64,000 nucleotides of DNA, from positions 1 to 64,000 of the forward strand of contig JASSUD010000004.1 in NCBI GenBank assembly GCA_031963225.1, given 5' to 3'. The position numbers and the translations under genes were made by a program. Below are positions 16,929-24,715 of the stretch, piece after piece. The notes under the pieces were generated by a model. It saw only the letters and a program-made list of their open reading frames with translations. It was not told the DNA's origin and made no database searches. The stretch is from JASSUD01 sp031963225 (GTDB taxonomy: Bacteria; Pseudomonadota; Gammaproteobacteria; Burkholderiales; Burkholderiaceae). Numbering within the stretch: position 1 is the stretch's first letter; the number at the start of each line of letters is the position of its first letter.

Positions 16929-17068
16929 AACCTGTTTAGAGTCTCCCAAAAGGGAACATATTTGGGGGAGCAGGAGCACAGGGACCGGAGCTGTACTTAA
17001 GTACAGTGAATACCTGGCACCCCACGACCCCGAAGATGGGCTCTTTTGGGAGACTCTAAACAGGTTCT
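16929..17068. repeat. Family B element with alternative ends (subtype B2)
   Basis: The core is that of family B (CATATTTGGGGGAGCAGGAG, the palindrome CTGTACTTAAGTACAG, then ACGACCCCGAAGATGGG). The ends differ: AGAACCTGTTTAGAGTCTCC on the left and its exact complement on the right, forming a 26-bp perfect terminal inverted repeat. It lies between dppB and dppC. Related ends without this core occur at 48052-48140. Confidence 0.9.
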
Positions 17069-17119
17069 AAGAATGTTGCGAAAAATGCCAGGTGAGGAGG
17101 AATAAAGAGGGATGAGGGT

Positions 17120-18028
17120 ATGAATCAGGCTGTGCCAGAAGGCGAGGTAGTGCGAGTAGATGGGTTAAGTGGTTTGCGTGAGCTCTGGCGCACATTTCAA
17201 AGCAGCCGTGGTGCGCTGGGTGCTGCTGGGGTATTAGCCACGTTGCTGATCCTGGCGTTAGGAGCATCATTTTTTGCACCGCATAGCCCTATTGAGCAAT
17301 TCCGAGAATTTGTAAAAATTCCTCCTGCTTGGTTAGACGGTGGGTCGTCGCAGTTTTTACTGGGAACGGATGAAGCAGGGCGAGATATGTTATCGCGCTT
17401 AATATATGGTGCGCGGTTGTCACTATGGATTGGCGGGGTCACCGTTACCTTAGCATTAGGGCCAGGGATTTTACTGGGCCTAGGCGCTGCCTTTGGGCCG
17501 CGCTGGTTCGATGCCTCAGTTATGCGGGTCATGGACATACTGCTGGCGCTGCCCTCTTTACTACTTGCTGTTGCAGTGGTTGCCGTGCTCGGGCCTGGTT
17601 TGATTAATACAACGTTCGCGATTGCATTAGTCGCCCTACCCAGTTATGTGCGGCTCACACGTAGCTCAGCAAAAAGTGAAATGCGCAAAGAATATGTAAC
17701 CGCTTCACGGGTCGCAGGTGCTGGACCTTGGCGGCTGATGTTTTTGCAAGTGCTCCCCAATTGCACTGCTCCATTAATTGTGCAAGCTACGCTTGGGTTC
17801 TCCACCGCTATTTTGGATGCGGCAGCATTAGGCTTTTTAGGATTAGGCGTGCAGCCACCTGCAGCAGAATGGGGCGCTATGCTGGCCTCTGCGCGCGATT
17901 ACATCGATAGCGCTTGGTGGATCGTGACATGGCCGGGCTTGGCTATATTAATTACCGTGCTGGCTATTAATATAGTGGGAGACGGTTTGCGCGATGCGCT
18001 GGATCCGAAATTGAAGCGGATTATGTAA
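17120..18028 (+). CDS. dppC: Dipeptide/oligopeptide ABC transporter permease DppC-like
   Basis: The second permease of the pair. It has the N-terminal OppC-type segment and first span (about residues 33-55), SSQFLLGTDEAGRDMLSRLIYGAR, which is the DppC signature, LPSYVRLTRSS and the EAA loop in KEYVTASRVAGAGPWRLMFLQVLPNC, and FLGLGVQPPAAEWGAML near the C-terminus. Its 302 residues fit the family. The ATG at 17120 follows a purine-rich region with GAGG. The family B2 element upstream separates it from dppB, so a hairpin is expected within the dppBC transcript. Confidence 0.93.
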   Translation: MNQAVPEGEVVRVDGLSGLRELWRTFQSSRGALGAAGVLATLLILALGASFFAPHSPIEQFREFVKIPPAWLDGGSSQFLLGTDEAGRDMLSRLIYGARLSLWIGGVTVTLALGPGILLGLGAAFGPRWFDASVMRVMDILLALPSLLLAVAVVAVLGPGLINTTFAIALVALPSYVRLTRSSAKSEMRKEYVTASRVAGAGPWRLMFLQVLPNCTAPLIVQATLGFSTAILDAAALGFLGLGVQPPAAEWGAMLASARDYIDSAWWIVTWPGLAILITVLAINIVGDGLRDALDPKLKRIM

Positions 18029-18062
18029 GCGTATATCTGCGAGTTGTAAAAGCAAAAATTAA

Positions 18063-18239
18063 AAGTTGGTGGTGCGCATGTTGGGGTTCATCCCTCACCA
18101 CCAACCTACCGAGATGCATATGGAAAAGGATTCTATCGAACTCCACCAACCACAAGAAAAGCAAAGGACGGTAGGTTGGTGGTGAGGGACGAACCCCAAC
18201 ATGCAAACCACAATCTTCTTGAATACCTGCGTAACATCA
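18063..18239. repeat. Family A composite with linker 1
   Basis: A complete composite: an inverted unit (GCGCATGTTGGGGTTCATCC then CACCACCAACCTACC), linker 1 (GAGATGCATATGGAAAAGG and ACCAACCACAAGAAAAGC), a direct unit (GTAGGTTGGTGGTGAGGGAC), and the outer flank GAATACCTGCGTAACATCAA. The same linker and flank recur at 24541, 41561 and 63243. The rest of 18029-18419 is AT-rich. Confidence 0.9.
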
Positions 18240-18276
18240 ATCAAATAAAATAAAAAATGCTTCTACCATTTTTTCA

Positions 18277-18306
18277 TTGAAAATTGCTTGTGAAAAACAT
18301 TAATAA
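18277..18306 (+). promoter_or_regulatory. Possible promoter of the 18.4-kb orphan gene
   Basis: TTGAAA (18277-18282) and TAATAA (18301-18306) are 18 bp apart in a very AT-rich stretch about 115 bp upstream of the gene. The match is only moderate. Confidence 0.35.
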
Positions 18307-18419
18307 TGTTGCATGGCGCGAGAAAAATCTGCGCTGTTTCGTATAGGCATCCCTAAGTTCGCGAAATGCTCATAGTTTTTTTTGATATCTTGAACAATGA
18401 GGATTTTAAGGAGAAGCGT

Positions 18420-19124
18420 ATGACTATGACGAGCGCATTAAACGCAAATGGGGCAGGTCAAATCTTAGTCAGTGGATCCAGTATAAATGGAGTAAATGAA
18501 GCAGAAGAAGTAATAAACGGCGTGAAAATAAACGATAGAATAAAACTAATAAACAGTAGTATGTTGCCGCCTAAAGGTATAAAAAGTAAATCTGCCGCAG
18601 AGAAAGGAATTTCTGTTAAAGAGTCTATAAGGCCTGCCCCTACGCCTGCACCAAGACCACCTATACATGCTCCCAGGCCATCTCTGCAAAGCAATTTGCC
18701 TCAAGCTTCGAATCAATCCGAATATTTAGACACCTCACATCAACCTAATAATTCATCGCTTTTTACTGCAAGCCAAGAAAGCTTAGTTGAAGGAATGCTT
18801 TCATCCGATGTAACCAACGTTAATGAACCAGTTATAGAAAAACCACTTTCTACTTCTACTGCAGCAGACCAAAATTCAAAAAACATCCCGCGTACAACTT
18901 CTTTTGACATGGTATCCATACCCGCTCCATCTGAAAATACAGCAGAAAAAGACCTGTCTAAAGGCGATAAACAGCAAAAAAGTTTTATCGATGCCTTTGC
19001 CGATTTGATGGTGGGTTGCTGCACGCTGTGTTTTGGAGGGATGAAGCAACCCGAAAAATTAGAAAAAGCAAAAGTGGTGACCATAGAGATGCAAGCCATG
19101 CCAAATAACGTTGAAAGTAAATAG
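18420..19124 (+). CDS. Unrecognised polar, Pro/Ser-rich protein; candidate effector
   Basis: I do not recognise this 234-residue protein. The ATG at 18420 is preceded by AAGGAG with good spacing, so it is probably expressed. The sequence is polar and of low complexity: a Pro-rich stretch around residues 72-92 (TPAPRPPIHAPRPS), a Ser/Asn/Thr-rich middle, and a short hydrophobic, Cys-containing patch near residue 205 (GCCTLCFGGM) before a Lys/Glu-rich end. There is no signal peptide or membrane segment of normal length. The upstream region is AT-rich and it has its own terminator, so it is a monocistronic insertion between conserved blocks. A secreted host-directed effector is one possibility; a fast-evolving lineage-specific protein is another. 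Confidence 0.65.
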   Translation: MTMTSALNANGAGQILVSGSSINGVNEAEEVINGVKINDRIKLINSSMLPPKGIKSKSAAEKGISVKESIRPAPTPAPRPPIHAPRPSLQSNLPQASNQSEYLDTSHQPNNSSLFTASQESLVEGMLSSDVTNVNEPVIEKPLSTSTAADQNSKNIPRTTSFDMVSIPAPSENTAEKDLSKGDKQQKSFIDAFADLMVGCCTLCFGGMKQPEKLEKAKVVTIEMQAMPNNVESK

Positions 19125-19167
19125 CGATGTGCGTTTAATCGAAAGGCGCTTTTACTAAAAGCCAGCT

Positions 19168-19192
19168 AGAGGGTCCAAATGGACCCTCTTTC
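19168..19192 (+). terminator. Rho-independent terminator after the orphan gene
   Basis: AGAGGGTCC (19168-19176), loop AAAT, GGACCCTCT (19181-19189) followed by TTTC: a 9-bp GC-rich stem with a short U tail, 43 bp after the stop. Confidence 0.75.
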
Positions 19193-19202
19193 ACGATCAA
19201 AT

Positions 19203-19231
19203 TTGTGATCCGTCCATTTTTTCGGTAGAAT
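19203..19231 (+). promoter_or_regulatory. Promoter of the rpsF operon
   Basis: TTGTGA (19203-19208) and TAGAAT (19226-19231) are exactly 17 bp apart, just downstream of a terminator and about 100 bp before rpsF. This is a good sigma-70 type promoter. Confidence 0.7.
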
Positions 19232-19259
19232 CGCGGCCTCACTTTACCTTGCCACATCT

Positions 19260-19305
19260 GCCGTAAGCGGTTGCTCTGCAGCATTATTTTGCAGCGCAAC
19301 CAGGT
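19260..19305 (+). promoter_or_regulatory. Candidate S6:S18 autoregulatory leader of rpsF
   Basis: In the rpsF leader, GGTTGC (19269-19274) pairs with GCAACC (19296-19301) and CTGCA (19276-19280) with TGCAG (19290-19294), forming a two-part stem with a small internal loop. The leader of rpsF in many bacteria carries an RNA that binds the S6:S18 complex for feedback control. Position and shape fit, but I could not confirm the conserved loop bases. Confidence 0.45.
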
Positions 19306-19335
19306 ACAGAGTGGCTTTTATCCATAAGGAGCGTT

Positions 19336-19701
19336 ATGCGCAGTTACGAGATTGTTTTTTTAGTTCATCCTGATCAGGGTGAGCAAGTTAGCGCAATGAT
19401 TGAGCGCTATAAAGCTACTATCACTGCACGAAATGGGAAGATCGATCGTGTAGAAGATTGGGGGCGCCGCGCGCTGGCCTACATGATTGGCAAAAATATT
19501 ACTAAAGCCCACTATGTCTGCATGAATATTCAATGTGATCAACAGACCTTGGTTGAACTTGAAGATGCGTTTAAATTCAATGATGCTGTATTGCGTCATT
19601 TAGTTACCAAAACGAAAAAACCTGTGACAGAGCCTTCTGTGATGATGAAACAGGCTCAGCCTGAAGATGCTGCTAAGCGTCCTGCTGCTGTTGCTGCTTA
19701 A
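19336..19701 (+). CDS. rpsF: 30S ribosomal protein bS6
   Basis: bS6 binds bS18 in the small subunit platform. The protein begins MRSYEIVFLVHPDQ, has IDRVEDWGRRALAYMI and a FKFNDAVLRHLV segment, all typical. Of 121 residues, the last 20 are an alanine-rich tail that varies in length in proteobacteria. It opens the operon rpsF-priB-rpsR-rplI. A ribosome binding site AAGGAG precedes the ATG at 19336. Confidence 0.97.
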   Translation: MRSYEIVFLVHPDQGEQVSAMIERYKATITARNGKIDRVEDWGRRALAYMIGKNITKAHYVCMNIQCDQQTLVELEDAFKFNDAVLRHLVTKTKKPVTEPSVMMKQAQPEDAAKRPAAVAA

Positions 19702-19770
19702 AGCCCATTTTCATTCCTCGCCTAGGGCATGCCCTAACGAGATCTTGCCACTTTTTTTATATGTCCTTTG

Positions 19771-20082
19771 ATGCCCATAAACGTTTTATCTCTTGAAGCC
19801 CGTATCGTTGAACGAGGGGCGGTGAGATATACCCCTGCGGGGGTGCCGTTGGTGGAGTGTGTATTGGAACATGCTTCAGAAGTGGAGGAAGCAGGCGCTA
19901 AGCGCAAAGTCGAAATGACTTTGCAAGCGATTGCGATAGGAGAGGGTAGTGATGCACTAGCACGCTATCCTTTAGGGGAAATAGCTTGTTTTGTGGGGTT
20001 TTTGGCCCCACGTAGCTTAAAAGTTCGCACAGTGCGTTTTCATATCACACAGATAAAAGAGGCTGGGTCGCTGAATGCTTGA
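19771..20082 (+). CDS. priB: Primosomal replication protein N (PriB)
   Basis: PriB is a small OB-fold single-strand DNA-binding protein of the replication restart primosome. Features are NVLSLEARIVERGAVRYTPAG, VECVLEHAS and EMTLQAIAIGEGS, with the C-terminal LAPRSLKVRTVRFHI. Location between rpsF and rpsR is its standard place in Beta- and Gammaproteobacteria. I use the ATG at 19771 (103 residues); a TTG three bases earlier is in frame. It ends 86 bp before rpsR. Confidence 0.93.
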   Translation: MPINVLSLEARIVERGAVRYTPAGVPLVECVLEHASEVEEAGAKRKVEMTLQAIAIGEGSDALARYPLGEIACFVGFLAPRSLKVRTVRFHITQIKEAGSLNA

Positions 20083-20168
20083 ATGGCGCTTTATTAGGTC
20101 AGATCAACCATGTAGCACCGCTTCTTTATCTTGTACTCATTTTGCAGATTTCATTAAAGGATTTAAAA

Positions 20169-20459
20169 ATGCCTCGCCCACCTAGTCGGTTTTCAGGTAG
20201 AAAAGTAGAGCAGAACCGTCGCCCACAACAAAACCCTTTGTTCAAACGTAAAAAAATCTGCCGCTTCACGGCCGAAGGCGTTGAGCAGATCGACTATAAA
20301 GATGTTGATCTGTTGCGCGGTTTTTTTGGCGATAACGGAAAAATTACTCCTGCGCGCTTAACAGGAACACGAGCACGCTATCAGCGTCAGCTCAATACGG
20401 CTATTAAGCGTGCGCGCTTTTTGGCTTTGATACCTTACACAGATTTGCACGCACTATAA
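20169..20459 (+). CDS. rpsR: 30S ribosomal protein bS18
   Basis: bS18 partners bS6. The core KKICRFTAEGVEQIDYKDVD and GKITPARLTGTRARYQRQLNTAIKRAR is unmistakable. The ATG at 20169 follows AAAGGA at the right distance and gives 96 residues; the longer frame from 20079 has no support. The N-terminal extension rich in Arg, Pro and Gln is usual in Burkholderiales. Confidence 0.96.
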   Translation: MPRPPSRFSGRKVEQNRRPQQNPLFKRKKICRFTAEGVEQIDYKDVDLLRGFFGDNGKITPARLTGTRARYQRQLNTAIKRARFLALIPYTDLHAL

Positions 20460-20492
20460 GAGCGTTGCACGCGCGCATTAAGGAGAATAGGA

Positions 20493-20963
20493 ATGGAAGT
20501 GATTGTGCTCAAAAACAGCCGCCGCGGTGGTAAGCGCGGTTTGGGCAATATTGGCGATGTTATCAATGTCAAAAAGGGCTATGCCCGTAACTATTTGGTC
20601 CCTCAAGGCTTTGCTTGTTATGCAACGCCCGAGGCGCTGGAAGAAGTAGAGTCTCGCCGTGCAGAATTTGTACAGCATGCAGCGGATGAGCTGTCTGCAG
20701 CACAGAAGCTAGGTGAGAAAGTTGCAGGATTAACGCTGCAAATTGTACAAAGAGCCAGTGTCGATGGTTCACTCTTCGGTTCTGTCACTAAAGATATCAT
20801 TGCAGTCGAGTTGGTCAAGCAGGGTTTTGAAATTGACAAAACCCAAGTAAGCTTGCCAGACGGTGGCTTTATCAAGCGCACTGGAGACTATGCAGTTTCT
20901 GTCGAATTACATCCTGAAGTAGCAGTGGAGGTAACGGTGTCCATTTTAGGCGAGCACGCTTAA
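20493..20963 (+). CDS. rplI: 50S ribosomal protein bL9
   Basis: bL9 is a two-domain protein of the large subunit. The N-terminal domain carries the signature GNIGDVINVKKGYARNYLVP; a long helix links to the C-terminal domain with DGSLFGSVT. It has 156 residues, a little longer than E. coli bL9 (149). AAGGAG precedes the ATG. It is the last gene before a strong terminator. Confidence 0.97.
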   Translation: MEVIVLKNSRRGGKRGLGNIGDVINVKKGYARNYLVPQGFACYATPEALEEVESRRAEFVQHAADELSAAQKLGEKVAGLTLQIVQRASVDGSLFGSVTKDIIAVELVKQGFEIDKTQVSLPDGGFIKRTGDYAVSVELHPEVAVEVTVSILGEHA

Positions 20964-20975
20964 AGAGTACGCACT

Positions 20976-21012
20976 AGGGTGTGGCCTCAATTACCCCAAA
21001 GGGAACATGCCC
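20976..21012. repeat. Internally deleted family B element
   Basis: AGGGTGTGGCCTCAATTACC then CCAAAGGGAACATGCCCT: the left end of a family B element followed closely by a truncated right end, with the core removed. It lies between rplI and its terminator. Confidence 0.55.
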
Positions 21013-21028
21013 TAATCTCTACTTGGAA

Positions 21029-21070
21029 AACGGAAGTAGGCCCGAAGCGGACCTGCTTCCGTTTTTTTTT
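21029..21070 (+). terminator. Rho-independent terminator of the rpsF-rplI operon
   Basis: AACGGAAG at 21029-21036 pairs with CTTCCGTT at 21056-21063, extended by AGG/ACCT and CC/GG pairs, around a short loop, then nine T residues (21062-21070). Confidence 0.85.
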
Positions 21071-21191
21071 GTTGTATTACTTTTTGTTGTTATTTTTGCA
21101 CTAAGTGAGCTTAAGGCTCCATGCGCGTTTAAATTCCCCTACACTTCGCTTTTTTTTGAGATGGTTCTTACCATCCTTCTCCCTCTTCGCG

Positions 21192-22577
21192 ATGCCTTCT
21201 TCTTTTAGCCCAGACAATCAAATTGAATCGCTCAAAGTTCCGCCTCACTCAATTGAAGCGGAACAATCTGTGCTGGGAGGGCTATTGCTAGATAATAGTG
21301 CCTGGGACCGTATTGCAGACTTTTTGCAAGAAGGCGATTTTTATCGCTTTGATCATCGCTTAATTTTTCGGCAAATTGGCAAATTAATCAGCGCAGCACG
21401 TCCAGCGGACGTAGTCACCGTATTTGAAGCGCTAGAAGGAGCAGGTAAGGCGGTTGATATTGGCGGATTGTCTTATCTCAATGCCCTTGCGCAAAATACA
21501 CCGAGTGCGGCCAATATCCGCCGCTATGCCGAAATTGTGCGAGATCGTGGCGTTTTGCGTAAGCTCATCACGGTATCTGATGAAATCGCAGGAGATGCCT
21601 TTAATCCGCAAGGACGTGAAGTCCGGCAGCTACTGGATGAAGCTGAATCCAAAGTTTTTGCCATCGCCGAAGAAGGGGCAAAAAATACCCAAGGCTTTGT
21701 TGAAATCAAGCCTTTGCTGGCTAAGGTCGTAGAGCGTATTGATACGCTGTATCACCAAGACAATGCCAATGATGTAACTGGGACTCCGACAGGTTTTGTA
21801 GATCTGGATAAAATGACTTCAGGCTTGCATGGCGGTGAACTGGTTATTGTGGCTGGGCGTCCCTCCATGGGGAAAACGTCTTTTGCGATGAATGTGGGCG
21901 AATATGTCGCCGTCGAATACGGCTTGCCAGTTGCAGTATTTTCGATGGAAATGCCTGGTACACAGCTAGCCATGCGTATGCTGGGTTCAGTGGGCCGCTT
22001 AGATGCGCATAGACTGCGCACCGGTAAATTGATCGATGAAGATTGGCCAAAACTCACGCATGCCATGCAGAAAATGAGTGAAGCACAGATTTTTATCGAT
22101 GAGCAAGGTGCGCTTAATCCATTAGAATTGCGCGCCCGTGCGCGGCGTTTATCGAGACAGTGCGGTCAGCTGGGCCTGATCATTGTAGATTACTTACAGC
22201 TGATGTCTTCGAGTGGCTCAGGCGAAAATCGTGCTACAGAGCTTTCTGAAATTTCGCGCTCATTGAAGAGTTTGGCAAAAGAATTAAATGTGCCTGTGAT
22301 GGCGCTGTCGCAGCTCAATCGTAGCCTTGAGCAGCGCCCTAATAAGCGCCCAATGATGTCGGATCTGCGCGAATCAGGTGCTATTGAGCAAGATGCAGAT
22401 GTCATTTTCTTTATCTATCGTGACGAGGTGTATAACCCGGATAGCCAAGATAGAGGAACAGCGGAAATTATTATTGGCAAGCAACGTAATGGGCCAATTG
22501 GTCAGGTGCGCCTGACTTTCTTGGGGCAATATACTAAATTTGATAATTTTGCAGGACAGGCTTCTTATAACGCATAG
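21192..22577 (+). CDS. dnaB: Replicative DNA helicase DnaB
   Basis: DnaB is the hexameric helicase of the replisome. The N-terminal domain (to about 120) includes PPHSIEAEQSVLGGLLLD. The RecA-like domain has Walker A GRPSMGKTSFAMN, Walker B IIVDYLQLMSS, the arginine-finger region SQLNRSLEQRPNKRP and ESGAIEQDADVIFFIYRDE. Its 461 residues match the family. I use the ATG at 21192 (MPSSFSPDNQ); the frame is open further upstream to 21105 without support. dnaB downstream of rplI is a conserved order. Confidence 0.97.
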   Translation: MPSSFSPDNQIESLKVPPHSIEAEQSVLGGLLLDNSAWDRIADFLQEGDFYRFDHRLIFRQIGKLISAARPADVVTVFEALEGAGKAVDIGGLSYLNALAQNTPSAANIRRYAEIVRDRGVLRKLITVSDEIAGDAFNPQGREVRQLLDEAESKVFAIAEEGAKNTQGFVEIKPLLAKVVERIDTLYHQDNANDVTGTPTGFVDLDKMTSGLHGGELVIVAGRPSMGKTSFAMNVGEYVAVEYGLPVAVFSMEMPGTQLAMRMLGSVGRLDAHRLRTGKLIDEDWPKLTHAMQKMSEAQIFIDEQGALNPLELRARARRLSRQCGQLGLIIVDYLQLMSSSGSGENRATELSEISRSLKSLAKELNVPVMALSQLNRSLEQRPNKRPMMSDLRESGAIEQDADVIFFIYRDEVYNPDSQDRGTAEIIIGKQRNGPIGQVRLTFLGQYTKFDNFAGQASYNA

Positions 22578-22678
22578 AGCTTCTTGCAATGGTTTCAAGA
22601 GTGTGGAATCGCTTCCTGCTCTCAATTTTTCTTCACCCCCCGCAAGCGGGGATACCGATTTTAATTACGGGGAACTGC

Positions 22679-23305
22679 ATGTTCGGTCGTCTTTTGCCTC
22701 GCGAGGGTAAATTTTTTGAGTTTTTTAATGCCCATGCGGCCTGCTTGGTAGAAACCAGCCATGTACTTGTACAGCTGGTGACCGATTTGCGTCAGGCATG
22801 CAAATACAATGCCACCATACAAAACAATGAAAAACGTGCAGATACGCTTACGAACGACACTATCGATCTTTTGCATAAAACGTTTATTACGCCGCTAGAC
22901 CGCGATGACATCCATAAGCTGATCTCGACTATGGATGACATTCTAGATTTAATTGAAGACGTCTCCACGGCAATCTGTCTGTATGAAGTAGAGGCATTAC
23001 CCCCTGAGGCTACTCAGTTAGCTCAATTGACTGTGAAGTGTTGTGAGTGTGTGCAACAGGGCGTGGGTTTGTTGAGCAATATGAAAAGTGCGAGTGCAAT
23101 TTTAGGATTTTGCAAAGAAATTGACCGCTGGGAGTCTGAGGCAGATGTGGCGCTGCGCGCTGCGCTGTCTACGTTATTTCGCGAAGAAGAAGACGTTAAA
23201 ATGTTGATTAAGCTCAAAGCTATTCTTGAGCTTTTAGAAGAAGTCACCGATAAATGTGAAGATGTCGCCGATATTATTGAAGGTATTGTTCTAGAAAACG
23301 CTTAA
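22679..23305 (+). CDS. DUF47 / PhoU-like phosphate transport accessory protein
   Basis: This helical protein belongs to the DUF47 (TIGR00153) family, distant from PhoU, usually encoded next to a PiT phosphate permease, as here. It starts MFGRLLPREGKFFEFFNAHA and has CKEIDRWESEADVALRAAL and KAILELLEEVTDKCEDVADI, the helical-bundle signature that contributes metal ligands in PhoU-like proteins. Its 208 residues are normal. The ATG at 22679 is preceded by a GGGGA-type site; a small GC hairpin (22637-22651) lies upstream. It likely modulates the transporter. Confidence 0.92.
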   Translation: MFGRLLPREGKFFEFFNAHAACLVETSHVLVQLVTDLRQACKYNATIQNNEKRADTLTNDTIDLLHKTFITPLDRDDIHKLISTMDDILDLIEDVSTAICLYEVEALPPEATQLAQLTVKCCECVQQGVGLLSNMKSASAILGFCKEIDRWESEADVALRAALSTLFREEEDVKMLIKLKAILELLEEVTDKCEDVADIIEGIVLENA

Positions 23306-23332
23306 AATTTGTTTTGGAGTGATCTGAATTTA

Positions 23333-23470
23333 GGGCGTGTCCTCAATTGCTCCAAAGGGTCCATATTTGGGGGAGCAGGAGCGCAGGATCCGGATGTATT
23401 TAAGTACTGCGAATACCTTGCGCTGTACCACTTCAAAGATGGGCCCTTTGGGGTAATTGAGGACATGTCC
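23333..23470. repeat. Family B element, complete
   Basis: A 138-bp element with terminal inverted repeats GGGCGTGTCCTCAATT and AATTGAGGACATGTCC, followed inward by CCAAAGGG and CCCTTTGG, and a core with ATATTTGGGGGAGCAGGAG. It lies between the DUF47 gene and pit, two genes expected to be co-transcribed. Confidence 0.92.
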
Positions 23471-23515
23471 TTGAAATATCGAACAAATTATTAAGAACTA
23501 GTGGGGAATATCCCA

Positions 23516-24526
23516 ATGTCGTTGATTCAGACCGGTATCTGGATGCTGGCCTTTTTAGTGCTAGTGGCCTTTGTTTTTGACTTTATGAATGGCTTTCACG
23601 ATGCAGCAAATTCTATTGCAACCGTCGTGTCTACAGGCGTTTTAAAACCGCAGCAAGCTGTTGCTTTTGCTGCGGTTTTTAATGTTTTGGCCTATTTTGT
23701 CTTCCATCTTAAAGTAGCCGCTACGGTTGGGCGCGGCACGATCGACCCTGCCATTGTCGACCACTATGTCATCTTCGGTGCATTAGCAGGAGCGATTAGT
23801 TGGAATATTATTACGTGGTTCTATGGCCTTCCATCTAGCTCTTCTCACGCCCTCATTGGTGGATTAGTCGGCTCCGCTATGGCGAAAGCTGGTCCCAGTG
23901 TACTGAATATGGCGGGTTTATCTAAAACCATCGCCTTTATTCTTATCTCTCCATTGCTTGGGTTTGTATTGGGCTCTTTGCTGATGCTGGCAGTAGCGTG
24001 GATTTTTTTCCGCACATCGCAACACAAGGTAGACCGGCTTTTCCGACGCGGACAGCTTTTATCCGCAGGGCTCTATAGCTTCGGCCATGGTGGAAATGAT
24101 GCGCAAAAAACCATTGGTATTATTTGGATGCTTTTAATTGCCTCAGGCTATGCCTCTAGTACAGACGCTGCGCCACCCGTGTGGGCAATCGTTGGGTGTT
24201 ATGTGGCTATGGGCTTAGGCACCCTCTTTGGAGGTTGGCGTATTGTGCGCACCATGGGTCAAAAAATTACTAAGCTCAAACCTGTCGATGGCTTTTGTGC
24301 AGAATTAGGCGGTGCATGCACGCTTTTCACCGCTTCTGCGTTAGGCATTCCCGTTTCAACCACGCACACCATCACAGGGGCGATTGTCGGTGTAGGCTCT
24401 GTGCAAAAATTCTCTGCAGTGCGTTGGGGCGTGGCAGGCAATATCGTTTGGGCTTGGGTGCTGACACTGCCTGCATCAGCCTGTATGGCCGCTATAGCTT
24501 GGCATTTGGCTACAGCCTTTATTTAA
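23516..24526 (+). CDS. pit: Low-affinity inorganic phosphate transporter (PiT family)
   Basis: A multi-span membrane protein for H+- or Na+-coupled phosphate (or metal phosphate) uptake. The two PiT signature repeats are visible: FMNGFHDAANSIATVV near the N-terminus and SFGHGGNDAQKTIGII in the second half; GIPVSTTHTITGAIVG is also conserved. The length (336 residues) matches short bacterial PiT proteins. I start at the ATG at 23516, preceded by GGGGAA; a GTG at 23501 is in frame. The DUF47 gene upstream is its usual partner. Confidence 0.95.
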   Translation: MSLIQTGIWMLAFLVLVAFVFDFMNGFHDAANSIATVVSTGVLKPQQAVAFAAVFNVLAYFVFHLKVAATVGRGTIDPAIVDHYVIFGALAGAISWNIITWFYGLPSSSSHALIGGLVGSAMAKAGPSVLNMAGLSKTIAFILISPLLGFVLGSLLMLAVAWIFFRTSQHKVDRLFRRGQLLSAGLYSFGHGGNDAQKTIGIIWMLLIASGYASSTDAAPPVWAIVGCYVAMGLGTLFGGWRIVRTMGQKITKLKPVDGFCAELGGACTLFTASALGIPVSTTHTITGAIVGVGSVQKFSAVRWGVAGNIVWAWVLTLPASACMAAIAWHLATAFI

Positions 24527-24540
24527 AATGAATGGCATAC

Positions 24541-24700
24541 ATAGGCAGGTTTTAAAAAGTCCGTGGTATGCATGTTGGGGTTCCTTCGTCACCCCAACCT
24601 ACCATGCTTTTGTAATTCGCGGAGTTTGATAGAACCCTTTTACATATGCATCTCGGTAGGTTGGTGGTGACGAAGGAACCCCAACATGCACCCCACTACC
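24541..24700. repeat. Family A composite with linker 1
   Basis: An inverted unit (GGTATGCATGTTGGGGTTCC), linker 1 in reverse orientation (CGGAGTTTGATAGAACCCTT and CATATGCATCTCGG), and a direct unit (GTAGGTTGGTGGTGACGAAG). It occupies the whole convergent gap between pit and proC, so it may end transcription from both sides. Confidence 0.9.
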
Positions 24701-24715
24701 TTCGTGAAGACCAAC

